Of a stretch of DNA of 56,793 bases, positions 26,176-36,468 are shown one piece after another. Both the position numbers and the translations under genes were made by a program. Under the pieces are notes generated by a model that was not told the origin of the DNA, did not search any database, and was given only the letters and a program-made list of their open reading frames with translations. Origin of the DNA: Bacillota bacterium (lineage in GTDB: Bacteria > Bacillota > UBA5301 > Bu52); assembly GCA_014896355.1 (NCBI GenBank), contig JADBKO010000106.1, positions 1 to 56,793 of the forward strand, written 5' to 3'. How positions within the stretch are numbered: the stretch's first letter is position 1; the number at the start of each line of letters is the position of its first letter.

Positions 26176-28390
26176 AATGACCGTCGGTGGCCGGACCTTG
26201 GCCATGGACATCGGCCAGGTGGCTACCCAAGCCAACGGTGCCGTCATGGCCCGCTACGGCGACACTGTGGTTCTGGTCACTGCCACGGCCTCTGCTACGC
26301 CGCGGGAAGGGATCGACTTTTTCCCCTTGTTGGTGGATTACGAAGAGAAACTCTACGCCGTGGGGAAGATTCCGGGCGGGTTCATCAAACGGGAGGGAAA
26401 GCCCAGCGAATCAGCGATCCTGGCGGCCCGGCTCATTGACCGGCCTTTGCGCCCGCTTTTCCCGGAAGGATTCCGCAACGATGTGCAAGTAGTGGCCATG
26501 GTGGTTTCTGTGGACCAAGACTGCCAGCCGGACATCACCGGCTTGGTGGGGGCTTCTTGCGCCCTGACCATCTCCGACATCCCCTTTGCCGGCCCGGTGG
26601 GAGCAGTCCGCGTAGGGCGGGTGGATGGCCAGCTGGTCATCAACCCCACGGCCAAGCAACTAGAGACCAGCGACATCAACCTAACGGTGGCTGGCACCAA
26701 AGACGCCGTCATGATGGTGGAGGCCGGTGCCAACGAGGTCCCCGAGGAACAGATGCTGGAGGCCATCCTCTTCGGCCATGAGACCATCAAGGAGATCGTG
26801 GCTTTCCAGGAGCGGATCCGCGCGGAAGTCGGCAAGCCCAAGATGGAAGTGCAGCTGCATACGCCGGACCCGGAGCTGTCCAAGGCGGTACGGGAGTATG
26901 CCACGCAGGACCTCATCCAGGCCATCAAGACTCCCACCAAGCAGGAGCGCAACGCCGCCCTGGACGAGGTGAAGGCCCGGGTGGTGGAGCACTTCGCCAC
27001 GGAGGTCCTCAAGCCGGAAGAGGCCGACAAGGTCAGGGACGTCGGGGAAGTGGTGGATGAGATCATCAAGGAAGAGGTCCGGCGTATGATCGCCGCAGAC
27101 CACATCCGCCCCGACGGACGGGCGCTGAACGAAATACGCCCCATCTCCTGCCGGGTCGGGGTCCTGCCGCGCACCCACGGCTCCGGCATATTCCAGCGGG
27201 GCCTCACCCAAGTCATGACGGTGGCCACCCTGGGTGTTCCCTCGGATGTCCAGGTCCTGGACGGCCTGGGGCTGGAGGAATCCAAACGTTACATGCACCA
27301 CTACAACTTCCCGGGCTTCAGCACCGGCGAGGTGCGCCCCATGCGCGGCCCGGGCCGGCGCGAAATCGGGCATGGCGCCCTGGCTGAGCGGGCGCTTTTG
27401 CCCGTGATCCCACCCAAGGAGGAGTTCCCCTACACGATCCGGGTGGTCTCGGAGGTTCTTTCATCCAATGGTTCCACCTCCCAGGCCAGCGTCTGCGGCA
27501 GCACTCTGGCCCTCATGGATGCCGGCGTGCCCATCCGCAAGCCCGTGGCCGGCGTAGCCATGGGATTGGTGAAGTATGGCGACAGCTTCACCGTGCTGAC
27601 GGACATCCAGGGCATCGAAGACCATCTGGGCGACATGGATTTCAAGGTGGCAGGCACCCGCGACGGCGTCACCGCTCTGCAGATGGACATCAAAGTGAAG
27701 GGCGTCACCCGCGAAATCCTGCAGCAGGCCCTGCGCCAGGCGCGTGAAGCACGCCTGTTCATCCTGGACAAAATGGCAGAAGCCATTCCTGCGCCGCGAC
27801 CGGAGCTTTCGCCGTACGCCCCGCGGCTGGTTACCATCCATATTCCGCCGGACAAAATCCGCGATGTCATCGGACCCGGCGGCAAGATCATCCGCAAAAT
27901 CATTGAAGATACCGGGGTCAGCATCGACATCGAGGACGACGGCACAGTTTACATTGCCTCCACCGACAGCAAAGCTGCCGAAGCCGCCATCGCCACCATC
28001 CACCGTCTCACCCGCGACGTGGAAGTGGGCGCCACCTACAGCGGCAAGGTGACCCGCATCATGCCTTTTGGGGCCTTTGTGGAGATCGCTCCCGGCAAAG
28101 AGGGCCTGGTTCATATCTCCCAGCTGTCCAACCGCCGGGTGGAACGCGTGGAGGACGTGGTCCACGTAGGCGATGAACTGGAGGTCAAGGTCACGGAAAT
28201 CGACCGCCAGGGGCGGATCAACCTTTCCCACCGGGAGCTTCTGCCGCACGAAGAGGCGGGAGTCCCGGGAGTAGCGGCTGCCGCCGGGCGGCCGGGACGC
28301 GGGCCGGCGCGGCCCGGCCGCTACCCGGAGCGGGACCGCGGCCGGGGGCCGTCGCGCATCCATGAGCGCGAGCGGGGCCCCAGGCGTTGA
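26162..28390 (+). CDS. pnp: Polyribonucleotide nucleotidyltransferase
   Basis: PNPase degrades RNA 3'-5' by phosphorolysis and is a core degradosome enzyme, acting as a trimer. The 742-residue protein has two RNase PH domains ([20 protein letters not shown], and [20 protein letters not shown] with [13 protein letters not shown]), a helical linker, the KH domain ([20 protein letters not shown], about 561-580) and an S1 domain ([20 protein letters not shown]). A basic Arg/Gly-rich tail of about 45 residues follows the S1 domain and may bind RNA. It is preceded by the rpsO terminator, so it has its own signal or read-through. Possible coupling to an upstream short frame is noted separately. Confidence 0.97.
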   Translation: MAHYEMTVGGRTLAMDIGQVATQANGAVMARYGDTVVLVTATASATPREGIDFFPLLVDYEEKLYAVGKIPGGFIKREGKPSESAILAARLIDRPLRPLFPEGFRNDVQVVAMVVSVDQDCQPDITGLVGASCALTISDIPFAGPVGAVRVGRVDGQLVINPTAKQLETSDINLTVAGTKDAVMMVEAGANEVPEEQMLEAILFGHETIKEIVAFQERIRAEVGKPKMEVQLHTPDPELSKAVREYATQDLIQAIKTPTKQERNAALDEVKARVVEHFATEVLKPEEADKVRDVGEVVDEIIKEEVRRMIAADHIRPDGRALNEIRPISCRVGVLPRTHGSGIFQRGLTQVMTVATLGVPSDVQVLDGLGLEESKRYMHHYNFPGFSTGEVRPMRGPGRREIGHGALAERALLPVIPPKEEFPYTIRVVSEVLSSNGSTSQASVCGSTLALMDAGVPIRKPVAGVAMGLVKYGDSFTVLTDIQGIEDHLGDMDFKVAGTRDGVTALQMDIKVKGVTREILQQALRQAREARLFILDKMAEAIPAPRPELSPYAPRLVTIHIPPDKIRDVIGPGGKIIRKIIEDTGVSIDIEDDGTVYIASTDSKAAEAAIATIHRLTRDVEVGATYSGKVTRIMPFGAFVEIAPGKEGLVHISQLSNRRVERVEDVVHVGDELEVKVTEIDRQGRINLSHRELLPHEEAGVPGVAAAAGRPGRGPARPGRYPERDRGRGPSRIHERERGPRR

Positions 28391-28453
28391 GCCGGGGCCT
28401 GGTCTCGCCGGTGGCCGCACCGTAACTGCAAGCCGCCGGAATTCGTACACAAG

Positions 28454-28478
28454 AGGCCGGATCGGTTCCGGCCTTTTT
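28454..28478 (+). terminator. Intrinsic terminator after pnp
   Basis: An 8-bp stem (AGGCCGGA at 28454-28461 with TCCGGCCT at 28467-28474) and a 5-base loop is followed by T residues. It closes the pnp transcript. Confidence 0.85.
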
Positions 28479-28571
28479 CTTATGGCCCGGCCCCCCTTTC
28501 ATTCCCCGGTGGAGGCAGGCATGCAGGGTTTTGCACCCGGCTGGAGAAGTGAACAATGGGAGGTCGAGGAT

Positions 28572-30077
28572 ATGGCCCGTGCCGGTTCTGCTGGCGATAC
28601 CCGCCCGGAGCCCAAGCCGGAGGCTCTGGCCCGGGAGCTCACGGATCTGCGCCAGATGCGCATCCTTCTGGAGGCTATCTTGAGGTCGACCCAGGACGCC
28701 ATCTCCGTGGTAGATGAGAACGGCCTGGGCCTTTTCATCAATCCCGCCTACACACGGCTCACGGGGCTGACGGAGGCGGATGTCATCGGGAAGCCGGCCA
28801 CCATCGACATCGCCGAAGGCGAAAGCATGCATCTGCGCGTGCTGCGCACTCGGCAGCCGGTGCGGGGAGCCCGGCTGAAGGTCGGTCCCCAGCGTAAGGA
28901 CGTACTGGTCCACGTGGCGCCGATCCTGGTGGAAGGGAAGTTACGGGGCAGCGTGGCAGTGATCCATGATGTTTCGGAAATCCGTCGGCTCACCGAAGAA
29001 CTGGACATGGTGAAGGACCGTTTGCGCCGCCCTGGCTCCAAGTACACGTTCGACGACATCGTGGGGGAAAGCCCGGCCATGCAGATCGCCATCGAGCAGG
29101 CTCGCCGGGTGGCGGATACGCCGGCCACTGTGCTCCTGCGGGGCGCCAGCGGTACAGGCAAGGAGCTTTTTGCCCATGCCATTCACAATGCCAGCCGCCG
29201 CCGCCACCATCCCCTGATCCGCGTGAACTGCCTGGCCCTCTCCGAATCGCTCTTGGAGAGTGAGCTCTTCGGCTATGCGGAAGGCGCGTTCACCGGCGCC
29301 AGCAAGGGAGGCAAGCGCGGCCTGTTCCAGGAGGCCCACGGCGGCACCCTCTTCCTGGACGAAATCGGAGAGATGAACCTGACCGCCCAGGCAAAGCTGC
29401 TGCGGGCGCTGCAGGAGAAGGAGATCCTTCCGGTGGGCGCCAGCACACCCGTAAGCGTGGACGTGCGGGTCATCGCTGCGACCAACCGCGATTTGGAGCA
29501 GGCGGTGCGCACCGGGCTCTTCCGGGAAGATCTCTATTACCGCCTCAATGTAGTGCCCATCTACATCCCGCCTCTGCGCCAGCGGCTGGAGGACATTCCC
29601 CTGCTGGTCCAGGCCATGATCCGCAAATTCAACCAGGAGTTCGGCCGCAACGTGGAGGCATGTAGTCCGGAGGCTCTGGCGGCGCTGCAGCAGTATTCCT
29701 GGCCCGGCAACGTGCGGGAACTGGAAAACGTCATCGGCAGGGCCATGCTCAACGCCCGGGAGGGGCAGAAAACCTTGGAGAGAGAGCACCTGCCGGCCTT
29801 CATCCTGGCGGCGGTGGGACGGAGCGGCAAACCGGCACTGGTGCAGGGCCCCCGAGCCCAGGCAGCCAAGCAGCCCCAGGCGGACAGCGGCGCGGCGACG
29901 GCGCCGGTGCTCTCTTTGCGGGAGGTCCGCTGGCGCGCGGAACGGGGGGCGTTGCAGGAGGCCCTGGCCGCCAGCGGCGGCAACCGGGAGCTGGCTGCGC
30001 AGATGTTGGGGATCTCCCTGCGCAGCCTATACTATAAGCTCGACCGCTACCGTTTGGACCGCCTGCAGGATGTCTGA
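28572..30077 (+). CDS. Sigma-54-dependent PAS-domain activator, BkdR-like
   Basis: A 501-residue enhancer-binding protein. Residues 10-165 hold a coiled segment and a PAS domain (ILRSTQDAISVVDENGLGLF), the likely ligand sensor. The AAA+ domain follows: Walker A LLRGASGTGKELFA, the sigma-54 contact loop GAFTGA (within EGAFTGASKGG), Walker B GGTLFLDEIGEM, and R-finger region. The C-terminus is a Fis-type helix-turn-helix (GGNRELAAQMLGISLRSLYY). Start at 28572, eight bases after GGGAGG; the frame continues upstream through the pnp terminator. A -24/-12 promoter lies 136 bases downstream, before ptb, so by analogy with Bacillus BkdR it activates the branched-chain operon. Confidence 0.93.
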   Translation: MARAGSAGDTRPEPKPEALARELTDLRQMRILLEAILRSTQDAISVVDENGLGLFINPAYTRLTGLTEADVIGKPATIDIAEGESMHLRVLRTRQPVRGARLKVGPQRKDVLVHVAPILVEGKLRGSVAVIHDVSEIRRLTEELDMVKDRLRRPGSKYTFDDIVGESPAMQIAIEQARRVADTPATVLLRGASGTGKELFAHAIHNASRRRHHPLIRVNCLALSESLLESELFGYAEGAFTGASKGGKRGLFQEAHGGTLFLDEIGEMNLTAQAKLLRALQEKEILPVGASTPVSVDVRVIAATNRDLEQAVRTGLFREDLYYRLNVVPIYIPPLRQRLEDIPLLVQAMIRKFNQEFGRNVEACSPEALAALQQYSWPGNVRELENVIGRAMLNAREGQKTLEREHLPAFILAAVGRSGKPALVQGPRAQAAKQPQADSGAATAPVLSLREVRWRAERGALQEALAASGGNRELAAQMLGISLRSLYYKLDRYRLDRLQDV

Positions 30078-30162
30078 ATCCGTGCGGATGGCATTCGCCG
30101 CTGAGGGAGCTGGGCAGACAATTGCAGGGCCCGGGGAGGGAACCGCAACTTTTTGCAGGCCG

Positions 30163-30175
30163 GTGCGCGCCGCAC
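30163..30175. promoter_or_regulatory. Candidate activator-binding inverted repeat
   Basis: GTGCG-CGC-CGCAC is a perfect short inverted repeat about 40 bases upstream of the -24 element. A near direct repeat TTGCAGG occurs at about 30122 and 30154. Either could be the enhancer for the activator encoded at 28572-30077. The spacing is shorter than usual, so confidence is low. Confidence 0.3.
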
Positions 30176-30212
30176 GACCTCACGAACTCGCGCGTTCTCC
30201 ATTCTTACAGTT

Positions 30213-30228
30213 TGGCATCACTTTTGCA
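30213..30228 (+). promoter_or_regulatory. Sigma-54 (-24/-12) promoter of the ptb operon
   Basis: TGGCATCACTTTTGCA has the invariant GG and GC separated by exactly ten bases and matches the consensus TGGCAC-N5-TTGCA closely. Transcription would start near 30239, 35 bases before ptb. It explains the adjacent sigma-54 activator gene and implies that rpoN is present elsewhere in the genome. Confidence 0.9.
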
Positions 30229-30272
30229 CTTCCTAAAGGACTGTAGGTAGGAAAGACAGGGGAGGGGTTTCG

Positions 30273-31217
30273 TTGTCCTTGCAGGAAGATCTGCTGGCCC
30301 GCGCAGACGTCCTGCCCAGGCGCACGCTGGCAGTGGTGGCTCCGGAAGATCCCGAGGTCATGATGGCGGTTTTGGAGGCCACCCAGCGGGGCTGGATCCG
30401 GCCGCATCTTTTCGGCAACCCGGAGCGCATACAGGCGGCCGCGCAGGAGGCCCGGGCTGCCTTACCGGAAGATGCCGTCGTCCATGCCAGCAACTCCCCC
30501 CAGGAGGCCGCACGTGCCGCTGTGCTTTTCGTCCATTCCGGCCAGGCCCACCTGCTCATGAAAGGGCTCATCCCCACAGCCACGTTGCTGCGGGAGGTCC
30601 TGGATGAGCAGATCGGCCTCCGTGGCGGAGAATTACTGAGCCACGTGGCGGTTTTTCCCTGGGAAAGCCGGGGGCGGTTCCTTCTTTTGACAGATGCAGC
30701 CATGAATGTTGCGCCGGGGTTAGCGGAGAAAGCTCAGATCATCCTGAACGCCGTACAGCTGGCCCATGCCCTGGGCATAGAAAAGCCGAAAGTGGCGGCC
30801 TTGGCAGCCCTGGAAACGGTGAATCCGAAGATGCCGGCCACGCTGGATGCCGCTGCCCTGGCCAAGATGGGGGACCGTGGGCAGTTGGGCGATGCCGTGG
30901 TAGACGGGCCCTTGGCTTTGGACAACGCCCTTTCGCCCCAGGCGGCGGAGACCAAGGGGATTCGGTCACCCGTGGCGGGGCAGGCCGACATTCTCCTCGC
31001 CCCGGACTTGGAGGCCGGCAATATTCTCTACAAGGGGCTCACCTGCGTGGCAGGTCTGGAGCCTGCCGCCATTCTTCTGGGCGCCCGGGCGCCTGTGGTC
31101 CTGACCTCCCGTTCCGACTCGCACCGCTCCAAGCTGGTGTCCTTGGCTCTGGGCCTGCTCTTGCTGGCCCGGGGGTCCTGGCCGCAGGAAAGCCCTGGGC
31201 GCACCGGCACAAAATAG
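30273..31217 (+). CDS. ptb: Phosphate butyryltransferase
   Basis: Ptb swaps CoA for phosphate on butyryl-CoA and branched acyl-CoAs, giving acyl phosphates. The 314-residue protein belongs to the phosphate acetyl/butyryl transferase family: [69 protein letters not shown] and [13 protein letters not shown] are its characteristic blocks. Start is TTG at 30273, seven bases after GGGGAGG. It is the first gene behind the sigma-54 promoter and precedes the dehydrogenase and kinase with which it forms a fermentative ATP-yielding route. Confidence 0.93.
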   Translation: MSLQEDLLARADVLPRRTLAVVAPEDPEVMMAVLEATQRGWIRPHLFGNPERIQAAAQEARAALPEDAVVHASNSPQEAARAAVLFVHSGQAHLLMKGLIPTATLLREVLDEQIGLRGGELLSHVAVFPWESRGRFLLLTDAAMNVAPGLAEKAQIILNAVQLAHALGIEKPKVAALAALETVNPKMPATLDAAALAKMGDRGQLGDAVVDGPLALDNALSPQAAETKGIRSPVAGQADILLAPDLEAGNILYKGLTCVAGLEPAAILLGARAPVVLTSRSDSHRSKLVSLALGLLLLARGSWPQESPGRTGTK

Positions 31218-31245
31218 CCCATGCGGGCAAAAGGGGGAGATTTCG

Positions 31246-32331
31246 ATGGAACTCTTTGAGTACCTGGACCGCTATCAGTATGAACAGGTGGTCTTCATCC
31301 ACGACCGTCCCAGCGGATTGCGCGGCATCATCGTCATCCACGACACCACGTTGGGCCCGGCCCTGGGCGGCTGCCGCATGTGGAACTATGCCAATGAAGA
31401 AGAAGCTCTCATCGATGCGTTGCGCCTGGCCCGAGGCATGACCTACAAATCCGCCGCTGCCGGCCTGAACCTGGGCGGAGGCAAAGCGGTGATCATGGGC
31501 GACCCCAAGACCGGTAAAAGCGAAGCTCTGCTGCGGGCTTTCGGGCGTTTCGTGCAAGGCCTGGGCGGGCGCTATATCACGGCCGAGGACGTAGGCGTCA
31601 GTGTGGCAGACATGGATATCGTCCATATGGAAACGGACTTCATCACCGGTGTCAGCGGCGGCAATTCCAGCGGAGATCCGTCCCCCGTGACGGCCTACGG
31701 CGTCTGGCACGGCATCAAGGCCTGCGCCCATAAGGCGTGGGGCTCCGACTCCCTGGCAGGCAAAACCGTTGCCCTGCAGGGTTTGGGGCATGTGGGATAC
31801 GAGCTGGCAAAGCTGCTGAAGAAAGACGGCGTGCGCCTGGTGGTCACAGACATCGATCCGGAGCGGGTTCATGCGGTAAGGGCGGAGCTGGGGGCGGAGG
31901 CCGTGGCCCCGGAGGACATCTGGGATGTGCCCTGTGACATCTTCTCGCCCTGCGCCCTGGGCGCCGTGCTCAACGACGACACCATTCCGCGCCTGCGTTG
32001 CCAGATTGTCGCGGGGGCCGCGAACAACCAGTTGCGGGAGGAAAAACATGGCCAGATGTTGAAGGACCGGGGGATCCTCTACGCGCCGGACTTCATCATC
32101 AACGCCGGCGGCGTCATTAACGTAGCCGACGAGTTGGAAGGCTATGACCGCCAGCGGGCCTTGCGCAAGGCGGCGGGGATTTATGACCGGATTCTGCAGG
32201 TCTTCGCCATCGCGGAGCGGGACGGGATCTCCACTGCGGTGGCCGCCGATCGCCTGGCGGAAGAGCGGATCCGGATGATGAAGGAAGTGCGCAGCATCTA
32301 TGTCCACAAAGAACGCAAACCAGGGCTCTGA
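31246..32331 (+). CDS. Leucine/branched-chain amino-acid dehydrogenase
   Basis: This NAD-dependent enzyme deaminates leucine, valine and isoleucine to 2-oxoacids in the cytosol (Bcd/Ldh family). The 361-residue product has [12 protein letters not shown] (residues 33-44), the catalytic lysine in [46 protein letters not shown] and the Rossmann motif [17 protein letters not shown], then [10 protein letters not shown]. Length is normal. The position between ptb and buk matches the Bacillus bkd operon, which supports a branched-chain role over phenylalanine dehydrogenase. Its last 32 bases overlap buk. Confidence 0.92.
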   Translation: MELFEYLDRYQYEQVVFIHDRPSGLRGIIVIHDTTLGPALGGCRMWNYANEEEALIDALRLARGMTYKSAAAGLNLGGGKAVIMGDPKTGKSEALLRAFGRFVQGLGGRYITAEDVGVSVADMDIVHMETDFITGVSGGNSSGDPSPVTAYGVWHGIKACAHKAWGSDSLAGKTVALQGLGHVGYELAKLLKKDGVRLVVTDIDPERVHAVRAELGAEAVAPEDIWDVPCDIFSPCALGAVLNDDTIPRLRCQIVAGAANNQLREEKHGQMLKDRGILYAPDFIINAGGVINVADELEGYDRQRALRKAAGIYDRILQVFAIAERDGISTAVAADRLAEERIRMMKEVRSIYVHKERKPGL

Positions 32332-33592
32332 TCGCCCCTGGCACATGGCTGTGGGCCGGAATGCAGGCGGTGCCGGGAGTCCGGCCTTGGCGCCGCAGCC
32401 CGCTGATGCAACCCCTGACCGGGGAAAGCCCTGCACCATTTTGGCCATCAATCCGGGCTCCACATCCACCAAAATCGCCGCCTACGAGGGAGAACGGCCG
32501 CAGTGGGTCAAAACCCTGCGGCACACGGCGCAGGAGCTGGCACCGTTCCGCAACGTGCTGGAACAGCGGGATTACCGGCTGCAGGTGCTGCGGCGGTGCC
32601 TGGACGAGGCGGGTCTCTCTGTACAACAGCTGGACGCAGTGGTCGGGCGGGGCGGATTGGTCCGCCCGATCCCCAGCGGCGTGTACCTGATCAACGAGAC
32701 CATGATCCGGGACCTGCACCAGGGAGCTCCCCTGAACCACGCCTCCAGCTTGGGAGCGCTCATGGCCCGGATCCTGGCCGATGAGGCCAAATGCCCCGCC
32801 TTTGTGGTGGACCCGCCGGTGGTGGATGAGCTGGGACCTTTGGCCCGCTATACTGGCTGGAAGGACGTGCACCGGCGCAGCATCTTTCACGCCCTCAACC
32901 AGAAGGCGGTGGCGCGCAAGGCGGCAGCCGCTCTGGGACGGGAATATCCCGATCTGCGGCTGGTGGTGGCTCATCTGGGCGGGGGCATCACGGTGGGAGC
33001 CCACGTGCACGGCCAGGTGGTGGATGTCAACAACGGCCTGGACGGTGAGGGGCCCTTCACGCCGGAGCGCAGCGGCGCGCTGCCGGTGGCGGAAGTCATC
33101 CGGCTGTGCTTCAGCGGGCAGTATAGCCAAGAGGAGATGTTGCGGCGGTTGGCTGGCCAAGGCGGCCTCATAAGCCATCTGGGAACCAGCGACGCACAAG
33201 AGGTGGAAAAGAGGATTGACGCCGGGGACGCCTATGCTGCCGAAATCTATGAGGCCATGGCGTACTGGACGGCCAAGCAGATCGGCGCTGCGGCAGTCGT
33301 CTTGGAAGGCCAGGTGGACGCCGTCGTGCTCACTGGCGGCTTGGCCTACTCCCGGCGTTTCGTGGAGTGGATCCGCCGGCGGGTCCGTTTCATTGCCCCG
33401 GTTCTGGTTTTCCCAGGCGAGAATGAAATGGAGGCTCTGGCCCTGGGCGCCCTGCGTGTGCTGCGCGGCCAGGAAGCCCCGCTGGATTATCCGTCCGGGA
33501 AGCCACTTTATGGGGCGGTGGCAGCCATCTGTCCGCCGCCACAAGGAGATGAAGACCTTGGCGAGGGTCACGTTCAACGAGCAACGCTGTAA
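32300..33592 (+). CDS. buk: Butyrate kinase
   Basis: Buk transfers phosphate from (iso)butyryl or isovaleryl phosphate to ADP, yielding ATP and the acid. The 430-residue product begins with about 44 low-complexity residues not found in relatives, then the acetokinase-family core: [82 protein letters not shown], and [17 protein letters not shown]. Start at 32300 gives an overlap with the dehydrogenase gene; an in-frame ATG at 32345 would remove 15 residues. The 3' end overlaps the ferredoxin-subunit gene by 35 bases. Confidence 0.92.
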   Translation: MSTKNANQGSDRPWHMAVGRNAGGAGSPALAPQPADATPDRGKPCTILAINPGSTSTKIAAYEGERPQWVKTLRHTAQELAPFRNVLEQRDYRLQVLRRCLDEAGLSVQQLDAVVGRGGLVRPIPSGVYLINETMIRDLHQGAPLNHASSLGALMARILADEAKCPAFVVDPPVVDELGPLARYTGWKDVHRRSIFHALNQKAVARKAAAALGREYPDLRLVVAHLGGGITVGAHVHGQVVDVNNGLDGEGPFTPERSGALPVAEVIRLCFSGQYSQEEMLRRLAGQGGLISHLGTSDAQEVEKRIDAGDAYAAEIYEAMAYWTAKQIGAAAVVLEGQVDAVVLTGGLAYSRRFVEWIRRRVRFIAPVLVFPGENEMEALALGALRVLRGQEAPLDYPSGKPLYGAVAAICPPPQGDEDLGEGHVQRATL

Positions 33593-33785
33593 GAGCTGTG
33601 AGCTGTGTGTCTCCGTCTGCCCGCAGGGGATCATTTTCCTGGCAGACGAGATTAATCTGAAAGGATTTCACCCGGCGCGGGTGACAGAGATGGACAAGTG
33701 CACCGGGTGTGCGTTTTGCGCCCGCATGTGCCCGGATCAGGTGATCGAAGTCTTCGCGGAGGGAGGGAAGCCGGTCCATGCCTGA
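33558..33785 (+). CDS. 2-oxoacid:ferredoxin oxidoreductase, delta (4Fe-4S) subunit
   Basis: A 75-residue ferredoxin-like subunit with two CxxCxxCxxxCP clusters: [15 protein letters not shown] (residues 10-24) and [15 protein letters not shown]. It passes electrons from the thiamine-diphosphate centre to ferredoxin. I chose TTG at 33558 because AAGGAG lies nine bases upstream and relatives start MAKVTFNEDRC; an ATG at 33549 directly abuts the same site. It overlaps buk by 35 bases and the alpha subunit by eight, so translation is tightly coupled. Confidence 0.92.
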   Translation: MARVTFNEQRCKSCELCVSVCPQGIIFLADEINLKGFHPARVTEMDKCTGCAFCARMCPDQVIEVFAEGGKPVHA

Positions 33786-34911
33786 GCGCGTTTTGATGAA
33801 AGGGAACGAGGCGGTGGGTGAGGCGGCCATCCAAGCCGGGTGCCGTTACTTCTTCGGCTACCCCATCACGCCCCAGAATGAGGTGCCTGAATACATGGCC
33901 CGCCGGCTGCCCGAAGTGGGAGGCGTGTACCTGCAGGCCGAGTCGGAGGTGGCGGCCATCAATATGGTCTATGGCGCCGCCGGCGCCGGAGTGCGGGTCA
34001 TGACCTCGTCGTCCAGCCCCGGCATCAGCCTGATGCAGGAGGGTATCTCCTACATCTGCGGCGCAGAGCTGCCGTGCGTGATCGTGAACATGGTGCGGGG
34101 CGGACCGGGACTGGGGTCCATCCAGCCGGCGCAGAGCGATTACTTCCAGGCCACCAAGGGCGGTGGCCACGGGGACTACCGGCTCATCGTGCTGGCGCCT
34201 TCGTCGCTGCAGGAGATCTTCGACCTCATGGGGCTGGCGTTCCCGCTGGCGGAGAAATACCGCAACCCGGTCATGATTCTGGGGGACGGCGTGCTGGGGC
34301 AAATGATGGAGCCGGTGGTCCTTCCGGACGAGCCGGCGCAGGCGCCGCCGCCGCCGCCGTGGGCCACCACGGGCTGCCAAGGGCGTCGGCCCAACGTCAT
34401 CAACTCGCTCTACATCGAGGCCGATGCCTGCGAGGCGCACAACCGGCGGCTGCAGGCGAAATACGACGAAATCGCCCGCAAGGAAGTGCGCTACGAGGCG
34501 CTCAACACGAGCGACGCCGAGGTGGTGCTGGTGGCGTACGGTTCCGTGGCGCGGGTTTGCCATTCCGCCATGGAGCTGGCGCGGGCCGAAGGGATCAAGG
34601 TGGGGCTTTTCCGGCCCATCACCCTGTGGCCGTTTCCCTCGCAGGCGTTGGCGCAGATTGCGGCCGGCACAGGCGAAACCGGCGTGGCGGGCGCCAGTGG
34701 CACAGCCGGAGCTCCGGGCCGCGGAGACTCGCCAGGCCCAGCGTTTCTCACGGTGGAGATGAGCGCTGGCGGCCAAATGGTGGAGGACGTCCGGCTGGCA
34801 GTGAACGGGCTGCGGCCTGTCCATTTCTATGGCCGCAGCGGCGGCGTAGTGCCTACGCCCCACGAGGTCTTGGAACAAATCCGCGCCCTGAGAAAGGCGG
34901 TGGCCGCATGA
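33778..34911 (+). CDS. 2-oxoacid:ferredoxin oxidoreductase, alpha subunit
   Basis: The pyrimidine-binding subunit of a VOR/KOR-type enzyme that converts 2-oxoacids to acyl-CoA, CO2 and reduced ferredoxin. The 377-residue product has [29 protein letters not shown], split here as [13 protein letters not shown] and [15 protein letters not shown], then [20 protein letters not shown] and [14 protein letters not shown]. Two lineage-specific low-complexity insertions occur, a proline run (about residues 182-192) and an Ala/Gly stretch (about 300-322). With leucine dehydrogenase, Ptb and Buk in the same operon, a branched-chain 2-oxoacid substrate is the best guess. Confidence 0.92.
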   Translation: MPERVLMKGNEAVGEAAIQAGCRYFFGYPITPQNEVPEYMARRLPEVGGVYLQAESEVAAINMVYGAAGAGVRVMTSSSSPGISLMQEGISYICGAELPCVIVNMVRGGPGLGSIQPAQSDYFQATKGGGHGDYRLIVLAPSSLQEIFDLMGLAFPLAEKYRNPVMILGDGVLGQMMEPVVLPDEPAQAPPPPPWATTGCQGRRPNVINSLYIEADACEAHNRRLQAKYDEIARKEVRYEALNTSDAEVVLVAYGSVARVCHSAMELARAEGIKVGLFRPITLWPFPSQALAQIAAGTGETGVAGASGTAGAPGRGDSPGPAFLTVEMSAGGQMVEDVRLAVNGLRPVHFYGRSGGVVPTPHEVLEQIRALRKAVAA

Positions 34912-35759
34912 GGCAGATCTTTGGCCGGCCTGCCAGCCTGACGGATGTACCCATGCACTATTGCCCCGGCTGTACCCATGGGATCATCCACCGTTTGGTG
35001 GCCGAGGTCATGGACGAGCTGGGCATCCGCGAAAAGACCATCGGCATTGCCTCGGTGGGGTGCTCGGTCTTCGCCTATGAGTATTTCAACTGTGACATGC
35101 AGCAGGCCTCGCATGGGCGGGCGCCGGCGGTGGCCACAGGCATCAAGCGGGTCTGGCCCGATCGGGTGGTCTTCACTTACCAGGGGGATGGCGACCTGGC
35201 CTCCATCGGCGCCGGGGAAATCGTCCATGCGGCAGCCCGCGGCGAAAACATCACCGTCATCTTTGTGAACAACGCCGTGTACGGCATGACCGGCGGGCAG
35301 ATGGCACCCACCACGCTTTTGGGGCAGAAAACCACCACCACGCCTTTGGGGCGTGAGGCCCGGCGCAACGGGATGCCCGTCCGCGTCGTGGAGCTTCTTT
35401 CCCAGTTGGACGGGCCCGCCTATCTGGCGCGGGTCAGCGTGCACAACCCCAAAATGGTCAACACCGCAAAGCGGGCCATTCGTGCGGCCTTTCAGGCCCA
35501 GCTGGACGGACGGGGCTTCAGCCTGGTGGAGGTCCTCTCCACCTGCCCCACCAACTGGGGCCTGACACCGGTGGAAGCCCTGAAATGGCTGGAGGACAAC
35601 ATGATTCCCTACTATCCTCTGGGCGAGGTGCGAACGCCTTCCAGCGCTTCCCGGCAGGCTGGTGTCCCTGCGGCGGCGTCCACAGCCACTGCCCCGACCC
35701 CGGCGGCCTTCGGGGCCACCGGCACAGCTCCGGCCACCCGGGGAAAGGAGGGAGAGTGA
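34908..35759 (+). CDS. 2-oxoacid:ferredoxin oxidoreductase, beta (TPP) subunit
   Basis: The thiamine-diphosphate-binding subunit, 283 residues. It carries [55 protein letters not shown] and the ThDP/Mg motif [20 protein letters not shown] followed by [19 protein letters not shown]. The substrate pocket sequence is of the KOR/VOR kind, not pyruvate oxidoreductase. The last 40 residues are a Ser/Ala/Pro/Thr-rich tail. Start overlaps the alpha subunit stop (ATGA). Confidence 0.93.
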   Translation: MRQIFGRPASLTDVPMHYCPGCTHGIIHRLVAEVMDELGIREKTIGIASVGCSVFAYEYFNCDMQQASHGRAPAVATGIKRVWPDRVVFTYQGDGDLASIGAGEIVHAAARGENITVIFVNNAVYGMTGGQMAPTTLLGQKTTTTPLGREARRNGMPVRVVELLSQLDGPAYLARVSVHNPKMVNTAKRAIRAAFQAQLDGRGFSLVEVLSTCPTNWGLTPVEALKWLEDNMIPYYPLGEVRTPSSASRQAGVPAAASTATAPTPAAFGATGTAPATRGKEGE

Positions 35760-35761
35760 CC

Positions 35762-36310
35762 ATGCAGGCGGAGATTGTGATCGCCGGTTTCGGCGGACAG
35801 GGCGTCATGGTCCTGGGTGAGCTGCTAGCCTACGCCGGAATGCTGGAGAATCGCAATGTCTCCTGGTTTCCCTCCTATGGGCCGGAAATGCGCGGCGGCA
35901 CCGCCAATTGCACCGTGGTCATCTCAGACAGGCGCATCGGCTCTCCGGTGGTGAGCCGTCCCGGCATCCTGGTGGCCATGAATCTGCCGTCTTCGCTCAA
36001 ATTCGCCCCCTTGGTGCTGGAGAATGGCTTGATTTTGTACAACAGCTCCCTCATCGAACAGCCGCCGGACCGCCAAGACGTGCGGGTCATCTCGGTGCCG
36101 GCGAACAAGATCGCGGACGATCTGGGAGAAAGCCGCATCGCCAACATGGTGGTCCTGGGCGCCCTGATCGGCGCCAGCGGCGTCGTGAGCCTGGACGCAG
36201 TCACAGAGTCCTTGAAGAAGGTGCTGCCGGCCCGGCGACACAATCTGATCCCCTTGAACCGCAAGGCTTTGGAGGCGGGCATGGCGCTGGCCAGCGCGGT
36301 CAGCGCCTGA
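35762..36310 (+). CDS. 2-oxoacid:ferredoxin oxidoreductase, gamma subunit
   Basis: The 182-residue gamma subunit binds CoA and completes the delta-alpha-beta-gamma set. It opens with IVIAGFGGQGVMVLGELLAY, then SWFPSYGPEMRGGTANCTVV and DDLGESRIANMVVLGALIGA, all typical of KorC/VorC. ATG at 35762 was chosen; a GTG six bases upstream is also in range of AAGGAGGGAG. It is the last gene of the operon; a long hairpin follows at 36352-36390. Confidence 0.92.
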   Translation: MQAEIVIAGFGGQGVMVLGELLAYAGMLENRNVSWFPSYGPEMRGGTANCTVVISDRRIGSPVVSRPGILVAMNLPSSLKFAPLVLENGLILYNSSLIEQPPDRQDVRVISVPANKIADDLGESRIANMVVLGALIGASGVVSLDAVTESLKKVLPARRHNLIPLNRKALEAGMALASAVSA

Positions 36311-36351
36311 GAAAGGAAGGGCGCCTAAGGAAGCCCGAAGCCCGCGCCCCA

Positions 36352-36390
36352 GGGCGGAAAGCCGTTTCCAAGTGCGGTGGCTTTCCGCCC
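36352..36390 (+). terminator. Hairpin after the oxidoreductase operon
   Basis: Perfect 12-bp arms (GGGCGGAAAGCC at 36352-36363, GGCTTTCCGCCC at 36379-36390) close a 15-base loop and the stem can extend further with mismatches. There is no T-run, so it is a terminator-like structure or mRNA 3' barrier. Confidence 0.5.
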
Positions 36391-36468
36391 CGGGGCCCTG
36401 CCCACAAAGGGGCGGGGGATAAGGAGGCAAGGATTACGGGCATCTCTGTTCATACCCAGGATGTGGAT

